Origin: CAYSCZ01 sp964429655
GTDB taxonomy: Bacteria > Bacteroidota > Bacteroidia > Cytophagales > Cyclobacteriaceae
Length of the DNA: 64,000 bases
Assembly (NCBI GenBank): GCA_964429655.1
Contig: CAYSCZ010000004.1
Location: forward strand, 33,133-97,132
Direction of reading: 5' to 3'
This document shows positions 54,704-61,854 of this stretch, one piece after another. A program made the translations under genes and the position numbers. The notes under the pieces were generated by a model. It made no database searches, had not been told where the DNA came from, and saw nothing but the letters and a program-made list of their open reading frames with translations. The stretch's first letter is position 1, and each line of letters opens with the position of its first letter.

Positions 54704-55737
54704 TGGTCAAAATACTGATATTTCCTTTGGTCATACTACTGCCTCTTTTGATCTGGTGGGCCTCATTTGTACCGGCTAAAGAAATCTTACACGCTCCAAA
54801 AATCAATGGCGCTAACTTCGTCTCTCCCCGGGAATCAGTAGACCCTGATTGCATGAAAACATTACACAAAATCAATGCCCGGTGGGTGTCTATAGTACCC
54901 TATGCCTTTTCCCGAGGCCATCAACCCAAAGTAGTTTTTGATCACCATCGACAATGGTGGGGGGAGCGAACAGATGGTGCTTCAGAATTAATTTCTTATG
55001 CCAAAAAAGAAGGGCTTAAAGTAATGCTTAAACCACACGTTTGGGTGCAGGGAGATGGATGGCCCGGTGAATTCCAACTAAAGTCTGATGAAGCGTACGA
55101 TCAATGGGGTATTGATTACAAAAAATATATTTTGAAATATGCAAAAATAGCTGATTCGCTTAATGTTGAATTATTCTGCATAGGAACCGAATTCAGGAAG
55201 GTAGTCGTAGACCGGCCGGATATCTGGGAAGACCTGATTGAAGATGTAAGGAAAGTTTACCATGGAAAAATCACTTATGCTGCCAATTGGGATAACTACC
55301 AAAATGTGCCTTTTTGGGATAAGCTGGATCTTATCGGCATAGATGCTTACTTTCCGATATGTGATGCTCAATCGCCATCCAAGAAGCAATTAGTGACCTT
55401 ATGGAAGGATAAAAAACTGGCAATCGGAAAATTCAGGGAAGAGGCGGACAAGCCAGTAATTTTTACGGAGTATGGGTATCAGAGCATCAATCAATCTGCG
55501 GGAAATCACTGGGAGATAGTTAAAAATACAAATAACATAAATCTTGAAGCACAGGCCAATGCCTATGATGCCATTTATGAGGTCTTCTGGGATAAACCAT
55601 GGTTTGCGGGCGGATTCTTATGGAAATGGTATCCCGACCATAACACCGCAGGGGGATCAAGTGATCCTAATTTCACTCCTCAAAACAAACCGGCAGAATT
55701 GGTCATCTCCAAATGGTATAAAAAATTTAACGGATAA
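54700..55737 (+). CDS. Membrane-anchored GH113-like glycosidase
   Basis: A TIM-barrel enzyme resembling family 113 beta-mannanases. Residues 4-25 form an N-terminal membrane anchor or signal. The barrel has GANFVSPRE at the start, the probable acid/base E164 (FCIGTEFRK) and the nucleophile E257 (VIFTEYGYQ). A conserved WWGERTDGA loop and FLWKWYPDH near the end are also seen. Substrate is inferred from family, not shown. Its ATG overlaps the RND exporter stop, so the two products are made together. Confidence 0.85.
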   Translation: MMVKILIFPLVILLPLLIWWASFVPAKEILHAPKINGANFVSPRESVDPDCMKTLHKINARWVSIVPYAFSRGHQPKVVFDHHRQWWGERTDGASELISYAKKEGLKVMLKPHVWVQGDGWPGEFQLKSDEAYDQWGIDYKKYILKYAKIADSLNVELFCIGTEFRKVVVDRPDIWEDLIEDVRKVYHGKITYAANWDNYQNVPFWDKLDLIGIDAYFPICDAQSPSKKQLVTLWKDKKLAIGKFREEADKPVIFTEYGYQSINQSAGNHWEIVKNTNNINLEAQANAYDAIYEVFWDKPWFAGGFLWKWYPDHNTAGGSSDPNFTPQNKPAELVISKWYKKFNG

Positions 55738-55769
55738 TTTTCATAGCATACCGAAGGATTTCAAAAAAA

Positions 55770-55809
55770 ATGACATCTAAATAAATGAAAACAAAATAAT
55801 AGATGTCAT
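55770..55809 (+). promoter_or_regulatory. Inverted repeat that covers a start codon
   Basis: The arms ATGACATCTA (55770-55779) and TAGATGTCAT (55800-55809) are a perfect 10-bp inverted repeat with a 20-nt AT-rich loop. The right arm includes the first two bases of the ATG at 55808, so an mRNA hairpin would bury the start codon of the Spy-like gene. It could instead be a DNA operator. Confidence 0.55.
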
Positions 55810-56278
55810 GAAAAAACAGAAATTAATTCTTGCAGTGTCAGTCTTACTTGCCTTATTCATTGTAAGCAATGATGGATTTTCTCAACGCGGAAAAAGACAA
55901 AGAAGAGATGGCCCACACATGGGTCAACGGGATTTTGAACCTATATACATGCGAATCCCTGATCTAACAGATAGTCAAATGGATAAGCTTGATGCTTATT
56001 ATGTAGCGTTTCATAGTAGTGCACAGCCTTTAAGGAGTAAAGTGCAAGAAAACAGCATCCAGCTTAAAAATGAAATTATTAAAGACAATGCCAATAAATC
56101 AAAAATTAATCAAATGGTTGATGAGATTAGCGGTTTGCGTGCAGAATTGATGAAAGTGAGACTGGACCACGTATTAAAAATTCGTTCAGAACTAAATGAG
56201 AAGCAGAAAATCTTCCTGGATAATCGTATTCAAATGATTACTATGAAAGGGCCACATGGTGGAGGCTTTAGACGTTAA
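55808..56278 (+). CDS. Spy/CpxP-like periplasmic protein, first gene of ECF cassette
   Basis: A 156-residue exported protein. The signal peptide of about 25 residues ends at GFSQ, and the mature part begins with a run of basic residues (RGKRQRRDGPHMGQRD). The all-helical remainder includes the LTxxQ-like LTDSQMDKLDAYYVAFH and ends with His/Gly/Arg (MKGPHGGGFRR). Spy-like proteins bind unfolded proteins or metals. Its start codon lies in the hairpin listed separately. The ECF sigma gene starts 8 bases downstream, so the two are one operon. Confidence 0.85.
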   Translation: MKKQKLILAVSVLLALFIVSNDGFSQRGKRQRRDGPHMGQRDFEPIYMRIPDLTDSQMDKLDAYYVAFHSSAQPLRSKVQENSIQLKNEIIKDNANKSKINQMVDEISGLRAELMKVRLDHVLKIRSELNEKQKIFLDNRIQMITMKGPHGGGFRR

Positions 56279-56286
56279 ATCAGCTA

Positions 56287-56859
56287 GTGGGAGAAGATCA
56301 ACTGATTCGGGGCCTTCTGAGAAATGATCCTAAAGCATTTGAATGCTTGATCGATAGATACCAGGATAATGTTTACAATACATGTCTTGGTATTCTAAAA
56401 CAACCTGTAGATGCTGAGGACATCACGCAGGAGGTCTTTGTTGAGATATTTAAATCTATGAATACATTCCGGAATGATGCTAAATTATCCACCTGGATTT
56501 ACAGGATTGCCCTAAATAAATCACTGGAAATGATAAGGAAATCAAAACGTCTAAAACGAAAAAATGAAGTGATTTCAATAGAAAAAAATTATGGCAATGG
56601 CCTCAGCATACCATCATTTGATCACCCGGGTGTTGAAATGGAAAAAAAAGAATCTGCTTCTATTCTTATGAATTCGGTGGACAGGCTACCGGATGCTCAA
56701 CGAATAGCCTTTGTATTAAAAAAAATAGAAGGCCTATCACAGAAGCAAATAGCTGAAATCATGAAAGTATCTGAATCCTCGATAGAATCACTACTGGCAA
56801 GAGCTAAAAAAAATCTTAAAAAGCGATTGAATAAATTATACAGAACGGATGCAATTTGA
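56287..56859 (+). CDS. ECF-subfamily RNA polymerase sigma factor
   Basis: A 190-residue alternative sigma factor. Region 2 is in QPVDAEDITQEVFVEIFKSM and FRNDAKLSTWIYRIALNKSL. Region 4 is in VDRLPDAQRIAFVLKKIEGL and QIAEIMKVSESSIESLLARA. The start is GTG. It overlaps the anti-sigma gene by 11 bases, which couples their translation. Together with the flanking Spy-like genes it resembles the CnrYXH arrangement. Confidence 0.93.
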   Translation: MGEDQLIRGLLRNDPKAFECLIDRYQDNVYNTCLGILKQPVDAEDITQEVFVEIFKSMNTFRNDAKLSTWIYRIALNKSLEMIRKSKRLKRKNEVISIEKNYGNGLSIPSFDHPGVEMEKKESASILMNSVDRLPDAQRIAFVLKKIEGLSQKQIAEIMKVSESSIESLLARAKKNLKKRLNKLYRTDAI

Positions 56860-57163
56860 TAAGAATATAGACAAAATACTGGAGAGCCTGGATGGTTTAA
56901 CACCTGCAAAAGCCCCTAATAACCTAAAAGAAAAGGTACTAGCCAGGATCAATGATCAAAATCATAAAAAAAATATTCCGATTAATTCCTGGATATATGT
57001 CGCTGTGGCTGCCTCCATTAGTTTGCTGGTGATAAACACAGCAATATTTTTTTCTTTCTGGCAGGAAAATAATTCAGATATAGCTGTGCTGGCTAATGAA
57101 TTCAATATTAAGGAATCATCATTTTATAATCAAACCATATCAGGAGATGAGTTACTTCAATAG
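56849..57163 (+). CDS. Single-pass anti-sigma factor candidate
   Basis: A 104-residue protein. The soluble N-terminus of about 40 residues would lie in the cytoplasm (LDGLTPAKAPNNLKEKVLAR). One transmembrane helix follows (about 48-70) and a short acidic periplasmic tail ends in GDELLQ. The size and topology match CnrY-type or other small anti-sigma factors that hold an ECF sigma factor at the membrane. It overlaps the sigma gene by 11 bases and the next gene by 17. Confidence 0.75.
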   Translation: MQFDKNIDKILESLDGLTPAKAPNNLKEKVLARINDQNHKKNIPINSWIYVAVAASISLLVINTAIFFSFWQENNSDIAVLANEFNIKESSFYNQTISGDELLQ

Positions 57164-57656
57164 AAATCGAATATTAATTATCATCATAATTATTCTGGTC
57201 GTTGTAAATGTAATTTCACTGGCAACTATTTGGATCCAATTCAAGCGACCTTTTTTAAACAGGGACTTTCACGGAAGAGGCAGGTATATTGAAAGGGTGC
57301 TTAAAAACAGGCTGAATTTTACCGATGAACAATTCAATAACTTTGATAAGCTGAGAAACAAACACCATAAGGAATCCAGAAGGATACTGGAGGAGATCCA
57401 CCGGGAAAAGAAGGTATTGATGGAAAAAACAAAATCCGATCAATTTGAAGAGGATGCGTTAAATAGACAAGCGCAAAAGTTGGCAGAACTTTTTACACAA
57501 CATGAGCTATCCAACTTTCATCATCTGAAACAAGTGAGGGAGCTATGCAATGAATCTCAAAAAGTTCAATTTGATCGGATGATTGATCGAATTTTTAACC
57601 ATTCGCATCCTAAAAGATTGCATGGTAGAGGTCATGGTGGAGGGAATAGGCCTTAA
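57147..57656 (+). CDS. Membrane-anchored Spy/CnrX-like sensor candidate, His-rich
   Basis: Starting at the ATG giving MSYFNRNRILIII, the protein has 169 residues. One N-terminal helix (about 8-30) is followed by a helical periplasmic domain with the LTxxQ-like element NFTDEQFNNFDKLRNKHHKE. The last 30 residues are His- and Gly-rich (FNHSHPKRLHGRGHGGGNRP). Helical periplasmic sensors tethered by one helix and bearing metal-binding histidines are the layout of CnrX. Metal sensing is inference. An upstream in-frame ATG 17 codons earlier lies inside the anti-sigma gene. Confidence 0.78.
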   Translation: MSYFNRNRILIIIIIILVVVNVISLATIWIQFKRPFLNRDFHGRGRYIERVLKNRLNFTDEQFNNFDKLRNKHHKESRRILEEIHREKKVLMEKTKSDQFEEDALNRQAQKLAELFTQHELSNFHHLKQVRELCNESQKVQFDRMIDRIFNHSHPKRLHGRGHGGGNRP

Positions 57657-57731
57657 AAGGCACTAATTATTTGTAATTATCAATATTACCCACCTTATTT
57701 GTTATTCGATTCTCTCCTGGATAGAAAATCG

Positions 57732-57826
57732 TTTATACAGAAGGGGTCAGAGAACAGGCTCACATCCCCTGGCAACCCTCGATAATTGAGAAGGTGCCAA
57801 TCCTGTCCCAATTAGGGAAATATAAA
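57732..57826 (+). promoter_or_regulatory. SAM-I (S-box) riboswitch
   Basis: The element shows the SAM-I architecture. P1 is TTTATA (57732-57737) with TATAAA (57821-57826). P2 is AGGGG/CCCCT. Next come the conserved GGCAACC, a small P3 hairpin with CTC/GAG, the core GGTGCCAATCCTG, and P4 TCCC/GGGA around AATTA. It stands before metX, the expected target. No T-rich terminator follows, so control is probably at translation or through the 57826-57847 hairpin. Confidence 0.9.
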
Positions 57827-57890
57827 TGATTAACCATGACAAATCATAACACATCTACTTTTCCATTATCCCGTACAATTGAATTATTCT

Positions 57891-58931
57891 ATGGAAAGAA
57901 GTAAACAATCCCATATTTTCCATCATCCCAAAACATTCAAACTTGAACAGGGTAATTGTATGGAAGGCTTTCAACTGCATTATCATACCTATGGAAACCT
58001 GAACGAAAACAAAGACAATGTCATCTGGATATGCCATGCTTTATCTGGTGGGTCTGATGTGGATCTGTGGTGGCCAGAACTAATCGGGGATGATGCTTTA
58101 TTTGAAACAAAGAATTATTTCGTAATTTGTGCCAACGTCTTAGGTAGTTGTTATGGTTCCACCGGGCCATTATCCATTAATCCTGGCACAGGAAAGCCAT
58201 ATTTTCATGATTTCCCCGCAATAACCATAAGAGATATGGTTAATGCACTTATTCTTTTGAAGGACCATCTGAAAATTAAGTACATTGATACACTCGTAGG
58301 TGGATCACTTGGTGGACAGCAGGTTTTGGAATGGGCAATCATGGAGCCGGATACTGTTCACAAAATCATCCCTGTTGCAGCTAACGCTTTTCATTCACCG
58401 TGGGGTGTTGCTTTCAATGAATCCCAAAGAATGTGCATTGCCGCCGACCAAACCTGGAGTAATAATGATCCCGATGCAGGAAAAAGTGGACTAAAAGCAG
58501 CCAGGGCTGCGGCGTTATTGAGTTATAGAAATTATAAAATATACCTGAACAAACAACTGGATGATCCTGAAAAAATTGACGCGTACAGGGCAAGTAGTTA
58601 CCAACAATATCAGGGAAATAAATTTATTACCCGGTTCAACGCCTTCTCTTACTGGTCGCTAAGCAAAGCTATGGATTCTCATAATGTCGGAAGAAGGCGT
58701 GGGTCTATGGAAAGTGCGCTCAGAAAAATAAAAGCCAAAACGCTAGCTATCGGAGTAGACACTGATATTTTGTTCCCAACTAATGAGCAAAAATTTCTTG
58801 CCCATCATATTCCCCACTCAGTTTACCGGGAGATAAGGACTAACTACGGTCATGATGGTTTTCTGATAGAGATCGATCAATTAAAGAAATTTGTATCCGC
58901 GTTTATGCAGCATCATTTAATGGAATGCTGA
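57891..58931 (+). CDS. metX: Homoserine O-acetyltransferase
   Basis: Acetylates homoserine with acetyl-CoA for methionine synthesis. The 346-residue alpha/beta hydrolase-fold enzyme has the nucleophile S139 in VGGSLGGQQVLEWA and the oxyanion-side CYGSTGP loop. An Asp in GVDTDILFP and the triad His in NYGHDGFLIE complete the active site. The ATG at 57891 (MERSKQSHIF) is chosen over an in-frame TTG upstream. A SAM-I riboswitch precedes it. No metY or metB is adjacent, so the sulfur-incorporating partner lies elsewhere. Homoserine O-succinyltransferase activity cannot be excluded. Confidence 0.93.
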   Translation: MERSKQSHIFHHPKTFKLEQGNCMEGFQLHYHTYGNLNENKDNVIWICHALSGGSDVDLWWPELIGDDALFETKNYFVICANVLGSCYGSTGPLSINPGTGKPYFHDFPAITIRDMVNALILLKDHLKIKYIDTLVGGSLGGQQVLEWAIMEPDTVHKIIPVAANAFHSPWGVAFNESQRMCIAADQTWSNNDPDAGKSGLKAARAAALLSYRNYKIYLNKQLDDPEKIDAYRASSYQQYQGNKFITRFNAFSYWSLSKAMDSHNVGRRRGSMESALRKIKAKTLAIGVDTDILFPTNEQKFLAHHIPHSVYREIRTNYGHDGFLIEIDQLKKFVSAFMQHHLMEC

Positions 58932-58934
58932 AGA

Positions 58935-59165
58935 TCAATATTTCCCTTTTTGATAAATAAGCTCAATTTTCTTTCTATCCTCCTCAGGAATGGAAAGGTC
59001 ATTAATTAATCTCCAGGCATCTCCCCGTGAGTGGATGTTGTACTTAAAAGCTACATTATCCTTCTTTTCTTTTTTACGAAAGTGCTTATTTGCAAAAAAT
59101 ATTGCTATCTGGGTAATGATAACAATTGAAATTATTAAGATTAAAGTGTCCATCATGTAATCCAA
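58935..59165 (-). CDS. Small single-pass membrane protein
   Basis: A 76-residue protein of unknown function. One transmembrane helix (about 6-26, TLILIISIVIITQIAIFFA) is followed by a very basic stretch (NKHFRKKEKK) and a soluble C-terminus ending IYQKGKY. By the positive-inside rule the C-terminus is cytoplasmic. Three start codons are possible (residues 1, 4 and 5). It converges on metX, 3 bases from its stop. Confidence 0.68.
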   Translation of the reverse strand: MDYMMDTLILIISIVIITQIAIFFANKHFRKKEKKDNVAFKYNIHSRGDAWRLINDLSIPEEDRKKIELIYQKGKY

Positions 59166-59206
59166 AACATAGTAAATATAGTTTACGCTATCGTCTATAT
59201 TATAAA

Positions 59207-59604
59207 ATGATTAAACAATTATCCATTATTTTTCTTTCTGCCCTATGTTGGTTTCAACTAAAGGGATCCCACCACATAATCACTACTGCATGGGAAGACT
59301 GAAAAGTATGTCCATATTTCATCAGGCTGGTTCCTGCATGGATGTAATGAATATGAATAATAACATCATATGCCCCGTGGATTGTTGCAAAGACATCATA
59401 CAACTTTTAGCAATGGATGATTATCAAACACTCGAGAGACATATAATAATTGAAGCAAAACTTTGCTTTATTTCCTCCCTTGCGATTCTTATTATTGACT
59501 TTAATATCCTGTTCTCTGCGATAGAATACATTAACTTTCCTAATTATAAGCCGCCTCAGTATGACCTAGGCCAGCCCGTCCAGATACAATACTTTTTACT
59601 TTAG
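59207..59604 (+). pseudogene. Frameshifted HYC_CC_PP-family protein
   Basis: A small secreted Cys/His protein family often found beside metal TonB receptors. From the ATG at 59207 a signal-peptide-like start (MIKQLSIIFLSALCWFQ) reads into a stop. The rest of the protein is in another frame, with HYCMGRLKSM, then VDCCKD and finally YKPPQYDLGQP, giving the HYC, CC and PP hallmarks in order. A shift between about 59244 and 59275 separates the two parts. The second frame alone could start at the ATG at 59245, but it would lack the signal sequence. Probably nonfunctional as read. Confidence 0.65.
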
Positions 59605-59689
59605 TTGTCTAATCTCATTTCCAGGATCCCGGCATTTTCATGAGTTGAAAAGCCGAAAAATCATTTCCTAAATTTTATAACCCGTGAAT

Positions 59690-59927
59690 ATGAGTTTATT
59701 AATATTAATGGCTATATCATTACAATTCATCATTTCAGATTATGCTTTACAAGCGCAAACAGTCAAGGATCATGTTATGGATAATGAGCATCAATCCTTA
59801 ATTAGTGCTACGATTAAATTACTGGAAAGAAGAAGGTACTACCACCGATGAAAATGGAATCCTTGAACCCGAACTTACAAAAGCCGATTGCTGTAACCTG
59901 TCAGAAAGTTTTGAAACCAATGCTTGA
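59690..59927 (+). pseudogene. TonB-dependent receptor N-terminal remnant
   Basis: A 53-codon frame gives a signal peptide (MSLLILMAISLQFIISDYAL) and the start of a carboxypeptidase-regulatory-like domain. One extra T near 59817-59819 then shifts the frame. In the next frame the reading is WKEEGTTTDENG, then LTKADCCNLSESFETNA and a stop. CCNLSESFETN is a hallmark of Bacteroidota TonB receptors just before the plug. The rest of the receptor is missing, so this is a broken and truncated gene. Confidence 0.75.
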
Positions 59928-60360
59928 TTACTAGGGATGGGTACCATGCAGACATACTTAATCGTGATCCGGAGGCTTACAACAACCTCCCGTTTTGTTG
60001 TAAGGATGGCGGACATGGTCACTGATGGAATATGGGTTTGTGATCCGATTTAAAAATCCCTTATTACCTATGAATCTCTATAACAATGGCTTGATGAATA
60101 GAAATAACCAAGTGACCAATAAGCATACCTGGCTGAATAGAAGTGTATGTGTATATGCAAGTTTTGGATACTCAACACCTTGCTGATGTTGTTTTGATAT
60201 ACTTAATGTATCAATTATGATATGATGTTAACCACCCGTTAATTCATGTATGTTTAAACAATAAGCCAGTCAAATTATAGAATCCCTTCACACCTTTCAC
60301 CCCACAGCCAAAACGGAACCATAAAACAAAAATGAGCCGAATGTCCTTTAAGTAAAAAAT
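59928..60360 (+). other. Degenerate region without an intact gene
   Basis: I see no intact gene. A frame across 59924-60025 (LITRDGYHADILNRDPEAY through FCCKDGGHGH, stop) is rich in Cys and His and may be another metal-protein remnant. A 38-residue frame at 60070-60186 (MNLYNNGLMNRNNQ) is not recognised. The last 170 bases hold no motif I can name; the photolyase promoter presumably lies here. Confidence 0.5.
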
Positions 60361-61854
60361 ATGTCCAAAAGATTATTCTTAATTTTAGGTGACAGTCTAT
60401 ATCCCGCCCATGAAAATTTGCTTGACGGGGACCTAATATTTATGGCTGAGGATTATGGCTTATGTACGCATTACAGGTACCATAAGCATAAGATCATCCT
60501 CTTTCTATCAGCTATGAGGAATCATGCGGATGAGCTAATCGCCAAAGGTAAAAATGTTGTGTATCGAAAACTGGAGAAAGGTGGCAAACCGCTATCTTAT
60601 GAAGATAAACTAACCGGAGTACTGGATAAGCAGCCTTCCATTCGAGAATTAGTGACCTATGAAATTGAAGATCACTTTTTTAAAGATCGGATACAGCAAT
60701 TGGCCAAAGAAAAGCAATTAAAGCTCAACATCCTGAAATCACCAGGCTTCATCAACACTCAAAAATCATTCGAAGCATATCTATCGAAACAAAAAAAGCC
60801 TTTCATGCAAACTTTCTATCAGCAACAAAGAAAAGGACTGAATATACTTATCGATGAGGAAGGTAAGCCTAAATATGGCAAATGGTCATTCGATGCGGAA
60901 AACCGGAAGAAACTACCCAAAGGTATAGCGCTGCCGGATGTTCCTGAATTTGACAGCAACACAAATGTTGAAGCGGTCAAAAATCTGGTTAACGAACTTT
61001 TTGAAAAACATCCAGGCTCAGTGGGTGATTTCAGCTGGGCTACCACGCGGAGAGAAGCGTTGGCCTGCCTGGATGATTTTCTCGAAAAAAAATTCAATAA
61101 TTTCGGGCCATATGAAGATGCCATCCACAGCGAAGAAACGTTCATCTTCCATTCCACCCTTTCCCCTTACCTCAACCTTGGACTGATCACCCCTGATGAA
61201 GTTATCGATAAAGCTCTTGCACATGCTGAAAAAAATGATGTTCACTATCCTAGCCTGGAAGGGTTTGTACGTCAGATCATTGGGTGGCGTGAGTTCCTTC
61301 GGGGTATTTATCACCATTACGATGATAAGCTGAACATCAATTTCTTTGGCCATCACAGAAAATTGAAACCCTGTTGGTATGATGGCACCACAGGTATGCC
61401 TCCTCTAGATGATGCCATCAAAAAAGCCGTTAAGTATGGTTATACCCATCACATAGAACGTCTGATGGTAATCGGAAACATCATGTTGATGTGTGAAATT
61501 GACCCGGATGAAGTGTATAAATGGTTTATGGAAATGTATGTTGATTCCGCCGATTGGGTGATGGCCCCCAATGTCTATGGTATGAGCCAGTTTGCAGATG
61601 GTGGAATATTTGCCACCAAGCCTTACATCAGTGGTGGAAACTACATCCTGAAGATGAGCAATTACAAGAAAGGTGAGTGGTCAAAGATCATGAACGGTTT
61701 GTACTGGCGCTTTATAGAAAGCAAGAAATCTTTTTTCCAAAAAAACCAAAGAATGGGTATGATGGTTAGTACGCTGGGAAAGATGAATGAAGAGAAAAAA
61801 TCAACGCTTTTTCAAAAAGCAGAACAATTTATAAATCACGTAACCCATGAGTAA
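60361..61854 (+). CDS. DPRP-type cryptochrome/photolyase without Fe-S cysteines
   Basis: A member of the bacterial cryptochrome/(6-4) photolyase family (PhrB of Agrobacterium). The 497-residue protein has the N-terminal ILGDSLYPAHENL and the FAD-region HHIERLMVIGN, APNVYGMSQFADGG and FATKPYISGGNYILKMS. PhrB-type enzymes bind a [4Fe-4S] cluster through four cysteines, one near residue 350 and three in a C-terminal YCxxC...CPF segment. Here the matching places read TGMPPLDD and NYKKGEWSKIMNGLYW, without cysteine. It heads a three-gene operon and overlaps the SDR gene by 8 bases. Confidence 0.88.
   Translation: MSKRLFLILGDSLYPAHENLLDGDLIFMAEDYGLCTHYRYHKHKIILFLSAMRNHADELIAKGKNVVYRKLEKGGKPLSYEDKLTGVLDKQPSIRELVTYEIEDHFFKDRIQQLAKEKQLKLNILKSPGFINTQKSFEAYLSKQKKPFMQTFYQQQRKGLNILIDEEGKPKYGKWSFDAENRKKLPKGIALPDVPEFDSNTNVEAVKNLVNELFEKHPGSVGDFSWATTRREALACLDDFLEKKFNNFGPYEDAIHSEETFIFHSTLSPYLNLGLITPDEVIDKALAHAEKNDVHYPSLEGFVRQIIGWREFLRGIYHHYDDKLNINFFGHHRKLKPCWYDGTTGMPPLDDAIKKAVKYGYTHHIERLMVIGNIMLMCEIDPDEVYKWFMEMYVDSADWVMAPNVYGMSQFADGGIFATKPYISGGNYILKMSNYKKGEWSKIMNGLYWRFIESKKSFFQKNQRMGMMVSTLGKMNEEKKSTLFQKAEQFINHVTHE

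Noticed and set aside
57096..57146. Upstream start for the anchored Spy-like protein
   Set aside because: It would put 17 extra residues inside the anti-sigma gene before the membrane helix, with no family support.
59819..60022. 67-residue minus-strand frame over the receptor remnant
   Set aside because: It is a shadow of the plus-strand fragments, with no signal or motif.
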